A stretch of DNA of 64,000 nt from Hyphomicrobiaceae bacterium (GCA_028066055.1 JALCBY010000003.1:125416-189415), one strand, 5' to 3'. Positions 27,919 to 37,675 are shown, numbered from the stretch's first letter. Made by a program: numbers and translations. The notes: generated by a model not told the origin, from the letters alone.

Positions 27919-28398
27919 TTAGGTCAGCCGGGCGAGCAGCGCTCGTGAGGCCGCCTCGATCAGATCGAGCACCTCTTCGAACCCTTCATCGCCGCCATAA
28001 TAGGGGTCGGGCACTTCGCGCCCGCTTGCGTCCGGCAGGTGGTCGAGAAACAGTTGGATCTTGTGGGCGTGCGCCTCGGGTGCCATACGCAGCAGGTTTG
28101 CATGGTTCGAGCTGTCCATCGCGATCACAAGATCAAACGCCTCGAAGTCGTCACTGTGCACCTGTCTGGCGCGCTGATGCGAAAGGTCGATGTCGCGCCG
28201 GCCTGCAGCAGCCACGGCCCGCGGGTCCGGAGGGTTGCCAATATGCCAGGCGCCGGTTCCGGCGGATTCGATGATGAACTTTTCGCCATGTCCCGCTTGC
28301 GCGGCGACGTGGGAGAAGACGCCTTCCGCCATCGGCGAACGGCAGATGTTCCCGAGACAAACGAACAGAATACGATGCGTGGCCATGTTGGTCGTCAT
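27919..28398 (-). CDS. Low molecular weight protein-tyrosine phosphatase
   Basis: A 159-residue phosphatase. The P-loop is VCLGNICRSPMAEG (Cys-x5-Arg near the N-terminus) and the general-acid loop is PDPYYGGDEGFEEV near residue 130. It could act on phosphotyrosine proteins or small phosphoesters. Starts at ATG 28398 or 28386 are possible; both precede the P-loop. Convergent with the HAD gene and divergent from phhB. Confidence 0.92.
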   Translation of the reverse strand: MTTNMATHRILFVCLGNICRSPMAEGVFSHVAAQAGHGEKFIIESAGTGAWHIGNPPDPRAVAAAGRRDIDLSHQRARQVHSDDFEAFDLVIAMDSSNHANLLRMAPEAHAHKIQLFLDHLPDASGREVPDPYYGGDEGFEEVLDLIEAASRALLARLT

Positions 28399-28473
28399 GC
28401 CGCCCCAAATGTGGACCCTTCATGGTGACGATGTCATCGGGTAGTAACACAGTTGAGCAAAGGAGGTGAGGTC

Positions 28474-28767
28474 ATGGCAGATAAACTGGACGAAGTCGCC
28501 CGGGCGGACGCGCTCGCACAGCTTGAAGGATGGACGCCGGTGGACGGCCGCGACGCCATTTCGAAGTCCTACGGCTTCTCAGACTTCAACGACGCATTTG
28601 CGTGGATGACAAAGGTGGCGGACGTCGCGGAAGAAATGAATCACCACCCCGAGTGGTTCAATGTGTGGAACCGTGTCGACGTCACCCTGTCGACCCATGA
28701 CGCCGGCGGATTGACGAAACTCGACATTGCGCTCGCCAAACGGATGGATGAGCTGGCGGAGCGTTGA
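28474..28767 (+). CDS. phhB: 4a-hydroxytetrahydrobiopterin dehydratase
   Basis: A 97-residue pterin-4-alpha-carbinolamine dehydratase that regenerates pterin cofactor after aromatic hydroxylation. The signature EMNHHPEWFNVWNRVDVTL and the HDAGGLT segment contain the active-site histidines. The ATG at 28474 follows AAAGGAGGTGAG, a near-perfect ribosome site. No phenylalanine hydroxylase gene is nearby, so a general pterin-recycling role is possible. Confidence 0.93.
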   Translation: MADKLDEVARADALAQLEGWTPVDGRDAISKSYGFSDFNDAFAWMTKVADVAEEMNHHPEWFNVWNRVDVTLSTHDAGGLTKLDIALAKRMDELAER

Positions 28768-28770
28768 ATT

Positions 28771-29790
28771 TTACCAGGTACCCTCGCGCCACCGATCCGT
28801 GAAGATGGGGGCCTGGGTCCGGTAACGCGGCGTGTAGCGGCGGCGCTGTCTGACCTCGGGCTCATAACCATGAACGGATGCTTCGAGTACGGATGCAGGA
28901 GCGGACTGAATTGCGGCCAGCGGCATGACCAAGTGGGTTGCGTTGGATGCAACCTTAACCTCATCTGTAGCAACGGAATCCTGCCCTCGCTGCTTGAACT
29001 CTGCCGTGGCTTCTTCGCTCCAGGGCAGCGGTTTGCAACGGCAGTCCTGGATATATTCCTTGCGATAACGGAAGGCGTTATCAAGCCGGATATATGGTTT
29101 GCCGTCGAGGTCGATCGAGTGCTGCACGTCGCCTCCGGGATTGCGGTGGTAGAACAGACGCGCCGGCGCGCCGCAGCTTGCACGGCACTGTTTCGCGTCG
29201 CGGGCGATACCTGCGCGCGACGTGGAGAAGCTCATCGGCCAGTAATACCCGTCGCACGTCCGCACACACAGCGTTCGATATCCCCCGGAGCCCCGTCCGG
29301 CGGAAGTGTATCTCCCGGAATAACCCGACAGACCGCCTTGGTGCTGACTGCCGTGGGAACCATAGGGTTGGATATTTGCGCGGCGGCTTTGCGACGATCC
29401 ACCGCCGAACAGCGAGCTGAAAAAGCCGCCCGAGGATTGGGGTTGCTGTCTCGGACGGTATGTGGTCCGCGCAGGATAACTGCCGCGGCTTCCGTAAGGC
29501 TGGGCGCCGTAGCGCGAGCCCTGACGTCCGGACTGGAGCGCACGCAGGCGCGCATTGAGGCTTCGGCATCCCGCCACTGAATTGGAATACTGCGGAAGAT
29601 GGCAGCCGTAACGCTGGATTTGCGCGCGAATGCTTGCCAGCGCGGCACTGTTCCCGCTCTGTGCCTTCGCGTCAGGAATAGCGGTTATCCACGGTGCGGT
29701 ATTTGCGGTGACTGCAATGGCGAGAAGAGCCGCCCAAGCCGGGCGCGACATCGCGCAATGACTGAGAATACGCTTGAACGTCTCCAACAC
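28771..29790 (-). CDS. DUF2865 domain-containing protein, secreted
   Basis: A 339-residue protein of a Hyphomicrobiales family. The conserved domain begins at YRTLCVRTCDGYYWPMSFSTS, with four more cysteines downstream (CRASCG, DCRCK), and includes YHRNPGGDV and FRYRKEYIQDC. A signal sequence lies in the first 45 residues (cut near DAKAQS). Between is a low-complexity Ser/Gly/Arg/Gln-rich stretch (about 95-175). Start uncertain: GTG at 29790 or an internal ATG at 29751. Ends 3 bp from convergent phhB. Confidence 0.8.
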   Translation of the reverse strand: MLETFKRILSHCAMSRPAWAALLAIAVTANTAPWITAIPDAKAQSGNSAALASIRAQIQRYGCHLPQYSNSVAGCRSLNARLRALQSGRQGSRYGAQPYGSRGSYPARTTYRPRQQPQSSGGFFSSLFGGGSSQSRRANIQPYGSHGSQHQGGLSGYSGRYTSAGRGSGGYRTLCVRTCDGYYWPMSFSTSRAGIARDAKQCRASCGAPARLFYHRNPGGDVQHSIDLDGKPYIRLDNAFRYRKEYIQDCRCKPLPWSEEATAEFKQRGQDSVATDEVKVASNATHLVMPLAAIQSAPASVLEASVHGYEPEVRQRRRYTPRYRTQAPIFTDRWREGTW

Positions 29791-29917
29791 GACGAACCCC
29801 GTCTACGCAATACATTTGACGGTCCGGCTCAAACGCACCGACCTTGTCGATTCGGATTCTTGCGCTTATGTCTTTAAGAGGCCCTAATGGCGGGATATTT
29901 TTGCCCAAGGAGAGAAA

Positions 29918-30346
29918 ATGCGCTCTGGCAAGGCAGGAAACGACGGTTTCAGGGAATTTGACGCTGCATTCGACGGTACCGAATTTACGATCGGATCGCT
30001 CGAAGCTCGCGAAGAGAAGGTGCGGACACGCTTTTGGGAGAAATTCCGCCGTGTCGCCGCGCATATTCCCTTCGCGGACGATCTCCTGGCGTCCTACTAT
30101 TGCGCCATGGACCCGGGGACGCCATCCCGCGTCAGGGGTGTGCTGCTCGGGGCACTCGCCTATTTCATCCTTCCCACCGACGGAATTCCGGATTTTGTGC
30201 TCGGATTCGGCTACACGGACGACGCGGCAATTCTCGCCGGGGTCATCTCGCTTGTCGCGGCCCACATCCAGCCGAAGCACCGCGCCGCCGCGTCAAAGAC
30301 ACTTGGGAAGGACCTGCCCGATGAAGGTTCTGACGCGGAAAGCTGA
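29918..30346 (+). CDS. YkvA family protein (DUF1232)
   Basis: A 142-residue protein with the DUF1232 signature RGVLLGALAYFILPTDGIPDFVLGFGYTDDAA, a short membrane-associated segment containing the LPxDxIPD motif. The N-terminus carries FWEKFRRVAAHIPFADDLLASYYC. Function of the family is unknown. ATG preceded by AAGGAGAGA. It is 70 bp upstream of the SpoU-type gene on the same strand. Confidence 0.85.
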   Translation: MRSGKAGNDGFREFDAAFDGTEFTIGSLEAREEKVRTRFWEKFRRVAAHIPFADDLLASYYCAMDPGTPSRVRGVLLGALAYFILPTDGIPDFVLGFGYTDDAAILAGVISLVAAHIQPKHRAAASKTLGKDLPDEGSDAES

Positions 30347-30416
30347 TCGCGCAATCGTCATTTCAAGGACAGAGCCCACTTGAAGCCGGCGTCCCGGTGC
30401 GGAGATAAACGGGTGC

Positions 30417-30980
30417 ATGAAAGCAAAAATGCAATCGGATCCTGCTGCCGGCAGCAAAACCCGAGGCTATTTCGCCATCGGTGCCGAACGCATTTCCAAG
30501 CAGCTGAATGTCGGCAATTTGATCCGCTCGGCCCACGCGTTCGGGGCAAGTTTCGTGTTTACGGTCGGCGCGCAATACTCCGGCCAGGAAGCGCACGCCG
30601 ATACCTCAAAGACGCCGTTGCATGTGCCGCTGTATCATTGGGACAGTGCGACAGACATGGTCCTGCCGCACGGGTGCAACCTGGTGGGGATTGAACTGAT
30701 CGACGGTGCGATCGATCTTCCCAGTTTCCGGCACCCGCTGCAGGCCGCCTACATACTCGGTCCCGAGCGCGGCGCCCTCTCGCCGGAGGTGCTTGCGCGT
30801 TGTGATCATGTGGTCAAAATACCGACCGCATTTTGCATCAATGTCGCAATGGCAGGTGCAATCGTGATGTATGACCGTGTTCGCTCGCTGGGCCGGTTCG
30901 CACCACGCCCGGTTGCTGCGGGCGGCCCGGCGGTCGAACTGCCCGAACATGTGCATGGTGCGCCGAAAAGGCGCCGCTAG
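30417..30980 (+). CDS. SpoU/TrmH family RNA 2'-O-methyltransferase
   Basis: A 187-residue SPOUT methyltransferase. Motif 1 is NVGNLIRSAHAFGASFVFTV, motif 2 YILGPERGALSPEVL and motif 3 IPTAFCINVAMAGAIVMYDR, which together form the knot that binds S-adenosylmethionine. The third motif has INVAMAGAI where most members have LNVSVAxAI. The target RNA nucleotide is not evident. The C-terminus is basic (PKRRR). Confidence 0.85.
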   Translation: MKAKMQSDPAAGSKTRGYFAIGAERISKQLNVGNLIRSAHAFGASFVFTVGAQYSGQEAHADTSKTPLHVPLYHWDSATDMVLPHGCNLVGIELIDGAIDLPSFRHPLQAAYILGPERGALSPEVLARCDHVVKIPTAFCINVAMAGAIVMYDRVRSLGRFAPRPVAAGGPAVELPEHVHGAPKRRR

Positions 30981-31075
30981 TTGTCGGTAAGTGCGTCAAG
31001 GAGCCTTCAATCTCTAGTCAAACCGTTGAGAAATGGGTATGTTTTCAAAGATGCGGACTATGGGAATCGGGGGTC

Positions 31076-31579
31076 ATGAAGAAGCTCAGTAGGGCGTTTA
31101 TCGCCATGCTCGTTGGCTTGGGGATGCCGGCGATCGCGCAATCGGCCAATTTTATCGAAAAGCACGGCGACTGGTCGGTTTACGCGCACGAGGCGGGTGG
31201 CAAAAAGACCTGTTTTGCTGTTGCGAAGCCACGCTCGTCCAAACCGAAAAATGTGCGCCGCGATCCGATCTTTTTCTACATTTCGGACTGGCCGGCGGAC
31301 AAGGTGGTGAACGAAATCAGCATCAAGATGGGTTATCCGCTCAGATCCACGGTGCCGGTCGAAATCAAGATATCCGGCAAGGCCTTCAAGCTGTTCAGCA
31401 AGGATGAGGGCGCCTATGTGGAAAAGACGGCGGACGAACAGCAGGTTGTTACCGCGATGAAGGCGGGCAGCACGATGGTCGTGCAGGGCCGTTCCACGCG
31501 CGGCACCCTGACGACCGACGAGTATTCGCTCAGCGGCATCTCCAAGGCGCTCGAGGCGATCACCAAAGCCTGCCAGTAG
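31076..31579 (+). CDS. Invasion-associated locus B (IalB)-like periplasmic protein
   Basis: A 167-residue protein with a signal peptide (about 1-24, cut after AQSA) and the IalB-like pattern HGDWSVYAH..GGKKTCFAVAKP, VNEISIKMGYPL, GKAFKLFSKDEGAYV and GRSTRGTLTTDEYSLSGISKALEAI. Homologs occur widely in Hyphomicrobiales, also in non-pathogens, so no virulence role is implied. Function unknown. It lies 50 bp before rlmN on the same strand. Confidence 0.82.
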   Translation: MKKLSRAFIAMLVGLGMPAIAQSANFIEKHGDWSVYAHEAGGKKTCFAVAKPRSSKPKNVRRDPIFFYISDWPADKVVNEISIKMGYPLRSTVPVEIKISGKAFKLFSKDEGAYVEKTADEQQVVTAMKAGSTMVVQGRSTRGTLTTDEYSLSGISKALEAITKACQ

Positions 31580-31629
31580 ATACAGGGCCTTTCCCAAAGC
31601 GGCCCGGCCTGTGCTAAACCGCGCAGACA

Positions 31630-32793
31630 ATGATTGGTCGTGATCAAAACAGCCAAACGCTCATCGGTTTTGACCGGGCGCAACTCGCCGATGTTTTTGC
31701 AACCCTCGGTGTGCCTGAGCGTGCCCATGGCATGCGCGTGTCGCAAATCTGGAACTGGGTGTATGCGCGCGGCGCACAGGAGTTCGACCAGATCACGGTT
31801 TTGTCCAAGGATTTGCGTGCCGCTCTCGCAGAGCGATATTCCCTTGCCCGGCCGGAAATCGTCACTGAACAGGTATCCGCGGATGGAACGCGAAAATGGC
31901 TGCTGCGTCTCGCGCCTGACCGTCCCGGCACACAGGGCCCGCTCGTCGAGACCGTTTACATTCCGGAGGAAACACGCGGCACGCTGTGCATATCAAGCCA
32001 GGTCGGTTGTACTCTGACCTGCAAATTTTGCCACACGGGGACCCAAAAGTTGGTTCGTAACCTGCGCCCGGCGGAGATCGTCGGCCAGATCATGGTGGCT
32101 CGCGACCGGATCGGCGAGTGGCCGGAAGCCGAGGCTGACGATTCCACGGGCCTGCCGGATGCGGAACGCAAGATCACCAACATCGTGCTCATGGGTATGG
32201 GCGAGCCGCTTTACAATTTTGACAATGTGCGCGACGCCATGGGCATCGCGGCTGCCAGCGACGGTCTCGGATATTCGAAGCGCCGCATCACGCTTTCCAC
32301 CTCCGGCGTGGTGCCGGAGATCCCCCGCTGGGGGCAGGAAGCAAACACCATGCTGGCTATCTCGCTCCACGCAGTGCGCGATGATTTGCGCGACGAACTG
32401 GTGCCGATCAACCGGAAATGGCCGATCGCTGAACTGCTCGATGCATGCCGGGCGTATCCCTCCCTCTCAAACGCCAAACGGATCACCTTCGAATATGTGA
32501 TGCTGAAGGGTGTGAACGATTCCAACGCCGATGCGAGAGAGCTGGTGCGTCTGCTGGCGGGCATCCCGGCCAAGATCAACCTGATCCCGTTCAACCCATG
32601 GCCGGGCGCCCCTTATGAGTGCTCGGACTGGGAGCAGATCGAAGGCTTTGCGGAGATCGTGAATCGGGCCGGTTATGCGAGCCCGGTCCGCAGTCCGCGG
32701 GGGCGGGACATCATGGCCGCATGCGGTCAGTTGAAATCCGCAAGCATCAAGGAACGGGCAAGCGCACGCCGGCTCGAGGCGGCGGTGCCGTGA
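31630..32793 (+). CDS. rlmN: 23S rRNA (adenine(2503)-C(2))-methyltransferase / dual-specificity RlmN
   Basis: A 387-residue radical-SAM enzyme that methylates A2503 of 23S rRNA and A37 of some tRNAs. The cluster motif is [12 protein letters not shown] (about residues 124-135). [34 protein letters not shown] and the C-terminal methyl-carrying cysteine in DIMAACGQL are all visible. Stop overlaps the GTG of the next gene. Confidence 0.95.
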   Translation: MIGRDQNSQTLIGFDRAQLADVFATLGVPERAHGMRVSQIWNWVYARGAQEFDQITVLSKDLRAALAERYSLARPEIVTEQVSADGTRKWLLRLAPDRPGTQGPLVETVYIPEETRGTLCISSQVGCTLTCKFCHTGTQKLVRNLRPAEIVGQIMVARDRIGEWPEAEADDSTGLPDAERKITNIVLMGMGEPLYNFDNVRDAMGIAAASDGLGYSKRRITLSTSGVVPEIPRWGQEANTMLAISLHAVRDDLRDELVPINRKWPIAELLDACRAYPSLSNAKRITFEYVMLKGVNDSNADARELVRLLAGIPAKINLIPFNPWPGAPYECSDWEQIEGFAEIVNRAGYASPVRSPRGRDIMAACGQLKSASIKERASARRLEAAVP

Positions 32794-33224
32794 TCGTCAA
32801 GCTGCTCTTGCGCTGGGTCTGGGTGGCGATCGCGTTTCTGGTCTCAACGACCATCGCGCTCATCGTTCTCTTTTCGCTTGGCATCTTCTGGCTTGGCGAC
32901 GAGTTTCGCGCCGCCGCAGGAAGCAATGAAATCGTGTGGCACGGTGCCGATGTGTTCGCTGCCTACTTCTTTGCCGCAGCCGTCGGGCCGGCGCTCACGG
33001 CCCTGCCGGGTTTCCTCGCGGTTGTGGTGGGCGAGATCATGCGAATCCGGTCAGCACTCTATTACACGCTGACGGGTGGCGCGGCGGTCGCCGTCATTCC
33101 GCTGTTGGCGCGTTCCGCCGAAGGCGCAGCCGGCGTGCCCTCAAGCTATATGTCGATCTTTGCAGCCGCCGGGTTTGTCGGCGGCTTTACCTATTGGGCA
33201 TTGGCCGGCGCACGCGCCGGTTGA
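32790..33224 (+). CDS. Small integral membrane protein, unknown function
   Basis: A 144-residue protein with about four hydrophobic helices (residues 8-31, 47-70, 78-102 and 117-140). It starts with GTG overlapping the rlmN stop (GTGA), which shows it is a real, coupled gene. I recognise no family. Association with rlmN may be only transcriptional. Confidence 0.7.
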   Translation: MIVKLLLRWVWVAIAFLVSTTIALIVLFSLGIFWLGDEFRAAAGSNEIVWHGADVFAAYFFAAAVGPALTALPGFLAVVVGEIMRIRSALYYTLTGGAAVAVIPLLARSAEGAAGVPSSYMSIFAAAGFVGGFTYWALAGARAG

Positions 33225-33230
33225 GCTCGT

Positions 33231-33716
33231 TCAGCCGCCAATCAGCAGACCGCCCAGATAGAGCCCGAAGCCGAAGCCCAGATGACTGCAGAAATCGTGA
33301 ATCCGGGTAACGGTGGGATCGGGCGTATTGGCGCCCATGGAGCCTGCGCCCAGGATCGGTTCCATCATGAACCAGGTCACGGAAACAGAGAGAATTCCGA
33401 ACAGCATGGCGGGAACGAAGCCTGGTCCGGTTGCGAAGATGACATACACCAGAAACAGGTAGATCGCGCCATAGCTGATGCCGACGCCGTAATGGACAAG
33501 CCAACCAAGCGCCATCTCGTTCCTGACCGGCGGGGTTTTGCCGATGGTCTTGTGCACAAACCGCCCTTGCGGCAGGTAGGCCGCCCAGCGTCCGATGATG
33601 CCCCAATTGGTGATGGGCCATTTCATCACCAGACGCATCAGCTGCTGCGCCACATCGAGTGTGAGAGTGGCGACGATGCCGACAATCAGGACATCTTTCA
33701 GTGCATTGAAGATCAT
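33231..33716 (-). CDS. DUF2938 family membrane protein
   Basis: A 161-residue membrane protein with four helices, matching the DUF2938 pattern (a TLTLDVAQQLMRL helix, NWGIIGRWAAYLPQGRFVH, HYGVGISYGAIYL, and a terminal THxxFGLGLYLGG-like helix). The ATG at 33716 follows GGAGGA and overlaps the previous gene by 4 nt; the open frame extends further without support. Last gene of a minus-strand four-gene operon. Function unknown. Confidence 0.78.
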   Translation of the reverse strand: MIFNALKDVLIVGIVATLTLDVAQQLMRLVMKWPITNWGIIGRWAAYLPQGRFVHKTIGKTPPVRNEMALGWLVHYGVGISYGAIYLFLVYVIFATGPGFVPAMLFGILSVSVTWFMMEPILGAGSMGANTPDPTVTRIHDFCSHLGFGFGLYLGGLLIGG

Positions 33717-34255
33717 GCGTGGTCCTCCCCTTTCGGTAAAGGCACATCGAAACAGGCATTGACCATGCCGATCATCGTGTAAAACCCGCACAAGGTCACA
33801 ATTTCCAGAAATCCATTCATGCCGAATGTGTCGATGGTCCGGCCCTGGAGCTTTACGGGGATGGACTTGAAGCGAAAGGCCCAGCCCATCACCTCGCGCA
33901 CCATCTGGTACGGCTCGTCGAGCTTGTGGGCCCCCGACGCAATGCCGTCGATTACGCCGTCCGGGACGCCGGCTTCGCGTGCCTTTTCCAAATGATCGCG
34001 CCAGATGAATTCGACACCGGACTGACGCCCGACTTCCAGAACGACGAACTGGTAGATGTCGCGAGGAAGGTCGGACTCGTATTTGTAGAAGAACCCAAGC
34101 TGCTCGATGCGTTTGGCGAGCTGGGGGTGGTTGAGCAGCGGGATGTAGGGGCCGAGATGATGCACGCCTTTGGCCGCGCGGCGGCGCACGATGTCGTCGT
34201 AGATCGCGCGGTCGTCACCGGTCAGTGAAGCCGTCGGGTCGGGCAATCTCGCCAT
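33713..34255 (-). CDS. Carboxymuconolactone decarboxylase family protein
   Basis: A 180-residue all-helical protein of the CMD/AhpD superfamily: LLNHPQLAKRIEQLGFFYKYES, FVVLEVGRQSGVEFIWRDHLEKAREAGVPDGVIDGI. The redox CxxC of AhpD is absent, so it is probably of the decarboxylase-like, not peroxidase, branch. It lies 36 bp after the ThDP-dependent enzyme and overlaps the DUF2938 gene, suggesting a shared pathway. Substrate unknown. Confidence 0.83.
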   Translation of the reverse strand: MARLPDPTASLTGDDRAIYDDIVRRRAAKGVHHLGPYIPLLNHPQLAKRIEQLGFFYKYESDLPRDIYQFVVLEVGRQSGVEFIWRDHLEKAREAGVPDGVIDGIASGAHKLDEPYQMVREVMGWAFRFKSIPVKLQGRTIDTFGMNGFLEIVTLCGFYTMIGMVNACFDVPLPKGEDHA

Positions 34256-34291
34256 CGCTCATCTCCTCGTCGTGCCCAATACCGCCATGCC

Positions 34292-36007
34292 CTACTCCTT
34301 GTAAGACCAGGCGGCGGCCCCCTCGTGATAGGGCTGCGTCGGCGTCTTGCAGTTTCGATCGGTTTTCACGTCGATCACGACCGTCTTGTTCAGCTCAAGG
34401 GCCTTGGCAAATGCGGGTGCAAGATCATCCGGGTTCTCGACGGTAATTCCTTCCGCGCCGAATGCGCGTGCGAATCCGGCCAGGTCCTGCTCGGGCGCTT
34501 CATTCAGCTGCGCGGGGATTTCTCCGTCCTTGACCGCGCGCAACCAGACATTGCCGAGCGCATCATTGTTGCTGACGCAATATATGACCGGCAGGTTGAA
34601 CCGCGCTGCCGTCTGGACCTCCATGCCGTGCATGCGGAAACACCCGTCACCGGAGAACACAACGACCGGGCGATCCGGACGCGCAGCTTTTGCGCCGATC
34701 CCCGCGCCGATGCCCCAGCCCATGGGCCCGAGATTTGACGCGGTGATGAACTCGCGCGGGCCGTAGCTGTCCCAATAGTGAGAGGCGAAAGCGCGATGGG
34801 CGCCGCTGTCGACGATCGCGATCGTCTCGCGCGGCATCGCCTTGCGGCATTCGGCAACCATGCGTGTGGGGTGGATGCGTACCTGATCACTGGTCATATT
34901 CTCCGGGTCATAGAGCCGCGGACCCTTCTTGATTTCATCGACCCACTTCCGGCGCTCGGCACCGGTCGCCAGAAGGTCCTTCGCGTCATTGTCCGAAGCC
35001 TCACGCAGCCATTTCAGAAATGCGCCACCATGCCCGCGCACAAACCGCTCGACTTTCGGGATGGTATGACATCCGACGTGAACGGCAGAGATGTTGACCG
35101 TCAGAACCCCGTTCCTCGGCGCAAGTTTTTCAGACCAGTACATGGAGTCGCGAACATTGAGCGTGCTTCCAAGCACGATCAGAAGGTCAAGGTCCTGCTC
35201 GAGAACGGCGTTCGTCGCGTGGCGCGTGCCGGCATATCCGAACACGCCGAGCGCCAACGGGTGATCTTCCGGCATGGTCCCCTTTGCGTGCTCCGTAGTG
35301 CAGACGGGAATGGCGAAACGTTCGGCCGTCTCGACGACATCTTTTGTCGCGTCGTCTGCGATCACCCCGCCACCGATAAGGATCGCGATACGCGTGGCGC
35401 CGTCGACGGCGTCCCAAAGCGCCTTCGCGGCCTCGGTGTCCAGCGTCGTTGACGAGAGAAGCTGCATCGACGCAGGCTCCGGCTCCGCGTCAATTTCCGC
35501 GCACTGAATGTCGCGCGGAATGGTCAGATGGGCCGGGCGTCGTGCGCCGTCGAGCATGCTCTTCACGGCACCGCGATACTTGTGCCGCAAGAGCCTGATG
35601 TCGGGAACGCTGTAGGATTCCGCGGTGACGGGCGCCATGATCGCGACATCGTCATAGGTGCTCGCGGTTGCATCCTGAAACAGCCCGAGTCCCTGCATGT
35701 AATTCTCGACCGCACCGGTCAGCAGCAGCACTGGCGATTCGTCCGTGTAGGCGGCCGACATGCTGGTGACGGTATTGGTGAGCCCCGGTCCGCCGATACA
35801 CAGGCATGCGCCGATTCGTCCGCTGGCACGCGCGTAACCGTCCGCCATTGCCGCGGCACCGCCCTCATGCGCCGCGACGACCGGCGTGATGTCCGGAACG
35901 TCTGCGATCGCTGGTAGAAACGGATCGACCAGTCCGCCCGTCATCATGAACAGATGGTCCACGCCGTCTGCAACAAGCGATTTCAAAAGAAATTCGGTTC
36001 CCTTCAT
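34292..36007 (-). CDS. Thiamine pyrophosphate-dependent enzyme (acetolactate synthase-like)
   Basis: A 571-residue ThDP enzyme with the three-domain POX/AHAS layout. The PYR domain (about 1-170) carries the catalytic Glu48 in VAAHEGGAAAMADGYARASG; the central domain spans about 190-330 (IAILIGGGVIA); the PP domain has the ThDP/Mg motif FSGDGCFRMHGMEVQTAARFNLPVIYCVSNND. It resembles the acetolactate synthase, oxalyl-CoA and sulfoacetaldehyde branch, but no small regulatory subunit is present. Flanked by an FMN oxidoreductase and a CMD-family gene in one operon, it is more likely catabolic than part of branched-chain amino acid synthesis. Confidence 0.85.
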   Translation of the reverse strand: MKGTEFLLKSLVADGVDHLFMMTGGLVDPFLPAIADVPDITPVVAAHEGGAAAMADGYARASGRIGACLCIGGPGLTNTVTSMSAAYTDESPVLLLTGAVENYMQGLGLFQDATASTYDDVAIMAPVTAESYSVPDIRLLRHKYRGAVKSMLDGARRPAHLTIPRDIQCAEIDAEPEPASMQLLSSTTLDTEAAKALWDAVDGATRIAILIGGGVIADDATKDVVETAERFAIPVCTTEHAKGTMPEDHPLALGVFGYAGTRHATNAVLEQDLDLLIVLGSTLNVRDSMYWSEKLAPRNGVLTVNISAVHVGCHTIPKVERFVRGHGGAFLKWLREASDNDAKDLLATGAERRKWVDEIKKGPRLYDPENMTSDQVRIHPTRMVAECRKAMPRETIAIVDSGAHRAFASHYWDSYGPREFITASNLGPMGWGIGAGIGAKAARPDRPVVVFSGDGCFRMHGMEVQTAARFNLPVIYCVSNNDALGNVWLRAVKDGEIPAQLNEAPEQDLAGFARAFGAEGITVENPDDLAPAFAKALELNKTVVIDVKTDRNCKTPTQPYHEGAAAWSYKE

Positions 36008-36038
36008 TCCGCGTCAATCCTCAGGCTTGCATGTGTCT

Positions 36039-37622
36039 CTAGAATGCATCGGGCCGGGCCATGGCCCAGTGATGCTCATATTCAGGGTCAATCTTGCTCG
36101 CGTGCAGCAAGTGCCCTGGCGGAATATAGGTGTAAATCTGTGCGTAGGTTTTTTCCGTCTCGTCGGCTACACGGCGGTAGACGTAATCAGGCGTCAACTC
36201 ATCCGGAGAGGAAAGCCCCATCGCGCCGACCAGGTCGAGAAAACTCTCGACCGTCACCCTGTGGAAGTTGGCGGCGTTGTGTTTGCGTTTCTCAACCACA
36301 ACGGCCTTCATGCGCTCGCGGTCCTGGGTCGCGACGCCAGAGGGGCAGGTGTTGGTGTGGCAGCGCACGGCCTGGATGCAGCCGATGGAGAACAGCATGG
36401 TGCGTGCCGCATTGCACATGTCCGCCCCCAGGGCCATCTTCTGCAGCATGTCGAAGCCGGTCGCGACCTTACCGGACGCGATCACTTTCAGATCCTCGCG
36501 CTTTTCGATCCCTACCAGACAGTTCTCAACGAAGATCAGACCTTCATCGAGGGTCCTGCCGAGACGGTCGGAAAATTCCAGCGGTGCCGCACCGGTCCCG
36601 CCTTCCGACCCGTCGACGGTGATGAAGTCGGGCGTGATGCCGGTTTCCACCATGGCCTTGCAGATGCCCATGAATTCAGATTCCCGCCCGATACAGAGCT
36701 TGAAGCCGACCGGCTTGCCGCCGCACAGCTCACGCAGCTGAACCACATACTCCAGCAGGCCATGGGGCGTGGAGAAAGCCGAATGCGCCGGCGGCGAAAT
36801 GCAGTCCTCTCCGACAGGCACGCCGCGCGCCTCGGCGATCTCCTCATCGACCTTGGCCGCGGGGAGCACGCCGCCGTGGGACGGTTTTGCACCCTGCGAC
36901 AGCTTGATTTCGATCATTTTGACGGCATCGTTTTTGGAGCGTTCCTCGAACTGTGCCGGATCGAACTTGCCATCCTTGGTTCGGCATCCGAAATAGCCCG
37001 TTCCGATTTGCCAGATGATGTCTCCGCCGCCGGCGAGGTGGTATTTGCTCAAGCCGCCTTCGCCGGTGTTGTGGGCAAAATTGCCGATGCTCGCGCCACT
37101 GTTCAGCGCCAGTATGGCGTTGGGGCTGAGCGCCCCGAAACTCATGGCGGAAATGTTGAGGCGCGACGCGCTGTAAGGTTTCTTGCATTCCGAGCCCCCG
37201 ACCGTCACACGCGCTTCCTCCTCGGGAACGACTTTTGGCGCCAACGAATGATTGGCGCGCAGAAAGCCGACGTCATCGATATTGGACTGTGTGCCGAAGG
37301 GCTGGAAGCCGGCTTCACCGTCTGCGCGTTCATAGACAAGCTGACGCTGCTCGCGATTGAAGGGGCGGCCGCTGGTGTTCGTTTCGATGAAATACTGGCG
37401 GATCTGGGGACTGATGAATTCCAGCCCATAGCGCAGATGTCCGATCACGGGGTAGTTGCGCAGCACATTGCTGCTGGAGAAATAGAGGTCATAAACGCCG
37501 GTCAGGACGTAAGGAACGATGAAAAGTGCTGTCCAGCGGAAGGGCAGCCAATATTGCGGGACGATGAGCAAAAGCACGATGCCGATGAAGGATATCGCAA
37601 AAAAAGTTCTTCTGGCGAGCAT
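36039..37622 (-). CDS. FMN-binding glutamate synthase family protein
   Basis: A 527-residue protein with the glutamate synthase FMN-barrel domain. Two hydrophobic helices at about 5-45 anchor it to the membrane. The barrel contains NISAMSFGALSPNA, GGLSKYHLAGGGDIIWQIG, QGAKPSHGGVLPAAKV, TVDGSEGGTGAAPLEF and the cluster/FMN region CHTNTCPSGVATQD. There is no glutaminase domain, so ammonia-dependent glutamate synthesis or another FMN oxidation is possible. First gene of the minus-strand operon; 31 bp to the ThDP gene. Confidence 0.87.
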   Translation of the reverse strand: MLARRTFFAISFIGIVLLLIVPQYWLPFRWTALFIVPYVLTGVYDLYFSSSNVLRNYPVIGHLRYGLEFISPQIRQYFIETNTSGRPFNREQRQLVYERADGEAGFQPFGTQSNIDDVGFLRANHSLAPKVVPEEEARVTVGGSECKKPYSASRLNISAMSFGALSPNAILALNSGASIGNFAHNTGEGGLSKYHLAGGGDIIWQIGTGYFGCRTKDGKFDPAQFEERSKNDAVKMIEIKLSQGAKPSHGGVLPAAKVDEEIAEARGVPVGEDCISPPAHSAFSTPHGLLEYVVQLRELCGGKPVGFKLCIGRESEFMGICKAMVETGITPDFITVDGSEGGTGAAPLEFSDRLGRTLDEGLIFVENCLVGIEKREDLKVIASGKVATGFDMLQKMALGADMCNAARTMLFSIGCIQAVRCHTNTCPSGVATQDRERMKAVVVEKRKHNAANFHRVTVESFLDLVGAMGLSSPDELTPDYVYRRVADETEKTYAQIYTYIPPGHLLHASKIDPEYEHHWAMARPDAF

Positions 37623-37675
37623 GTCGGACTGTGCCTCCCCCCAATAGAAGCGTTGTGTGAATGTGGCGGGCCGTC

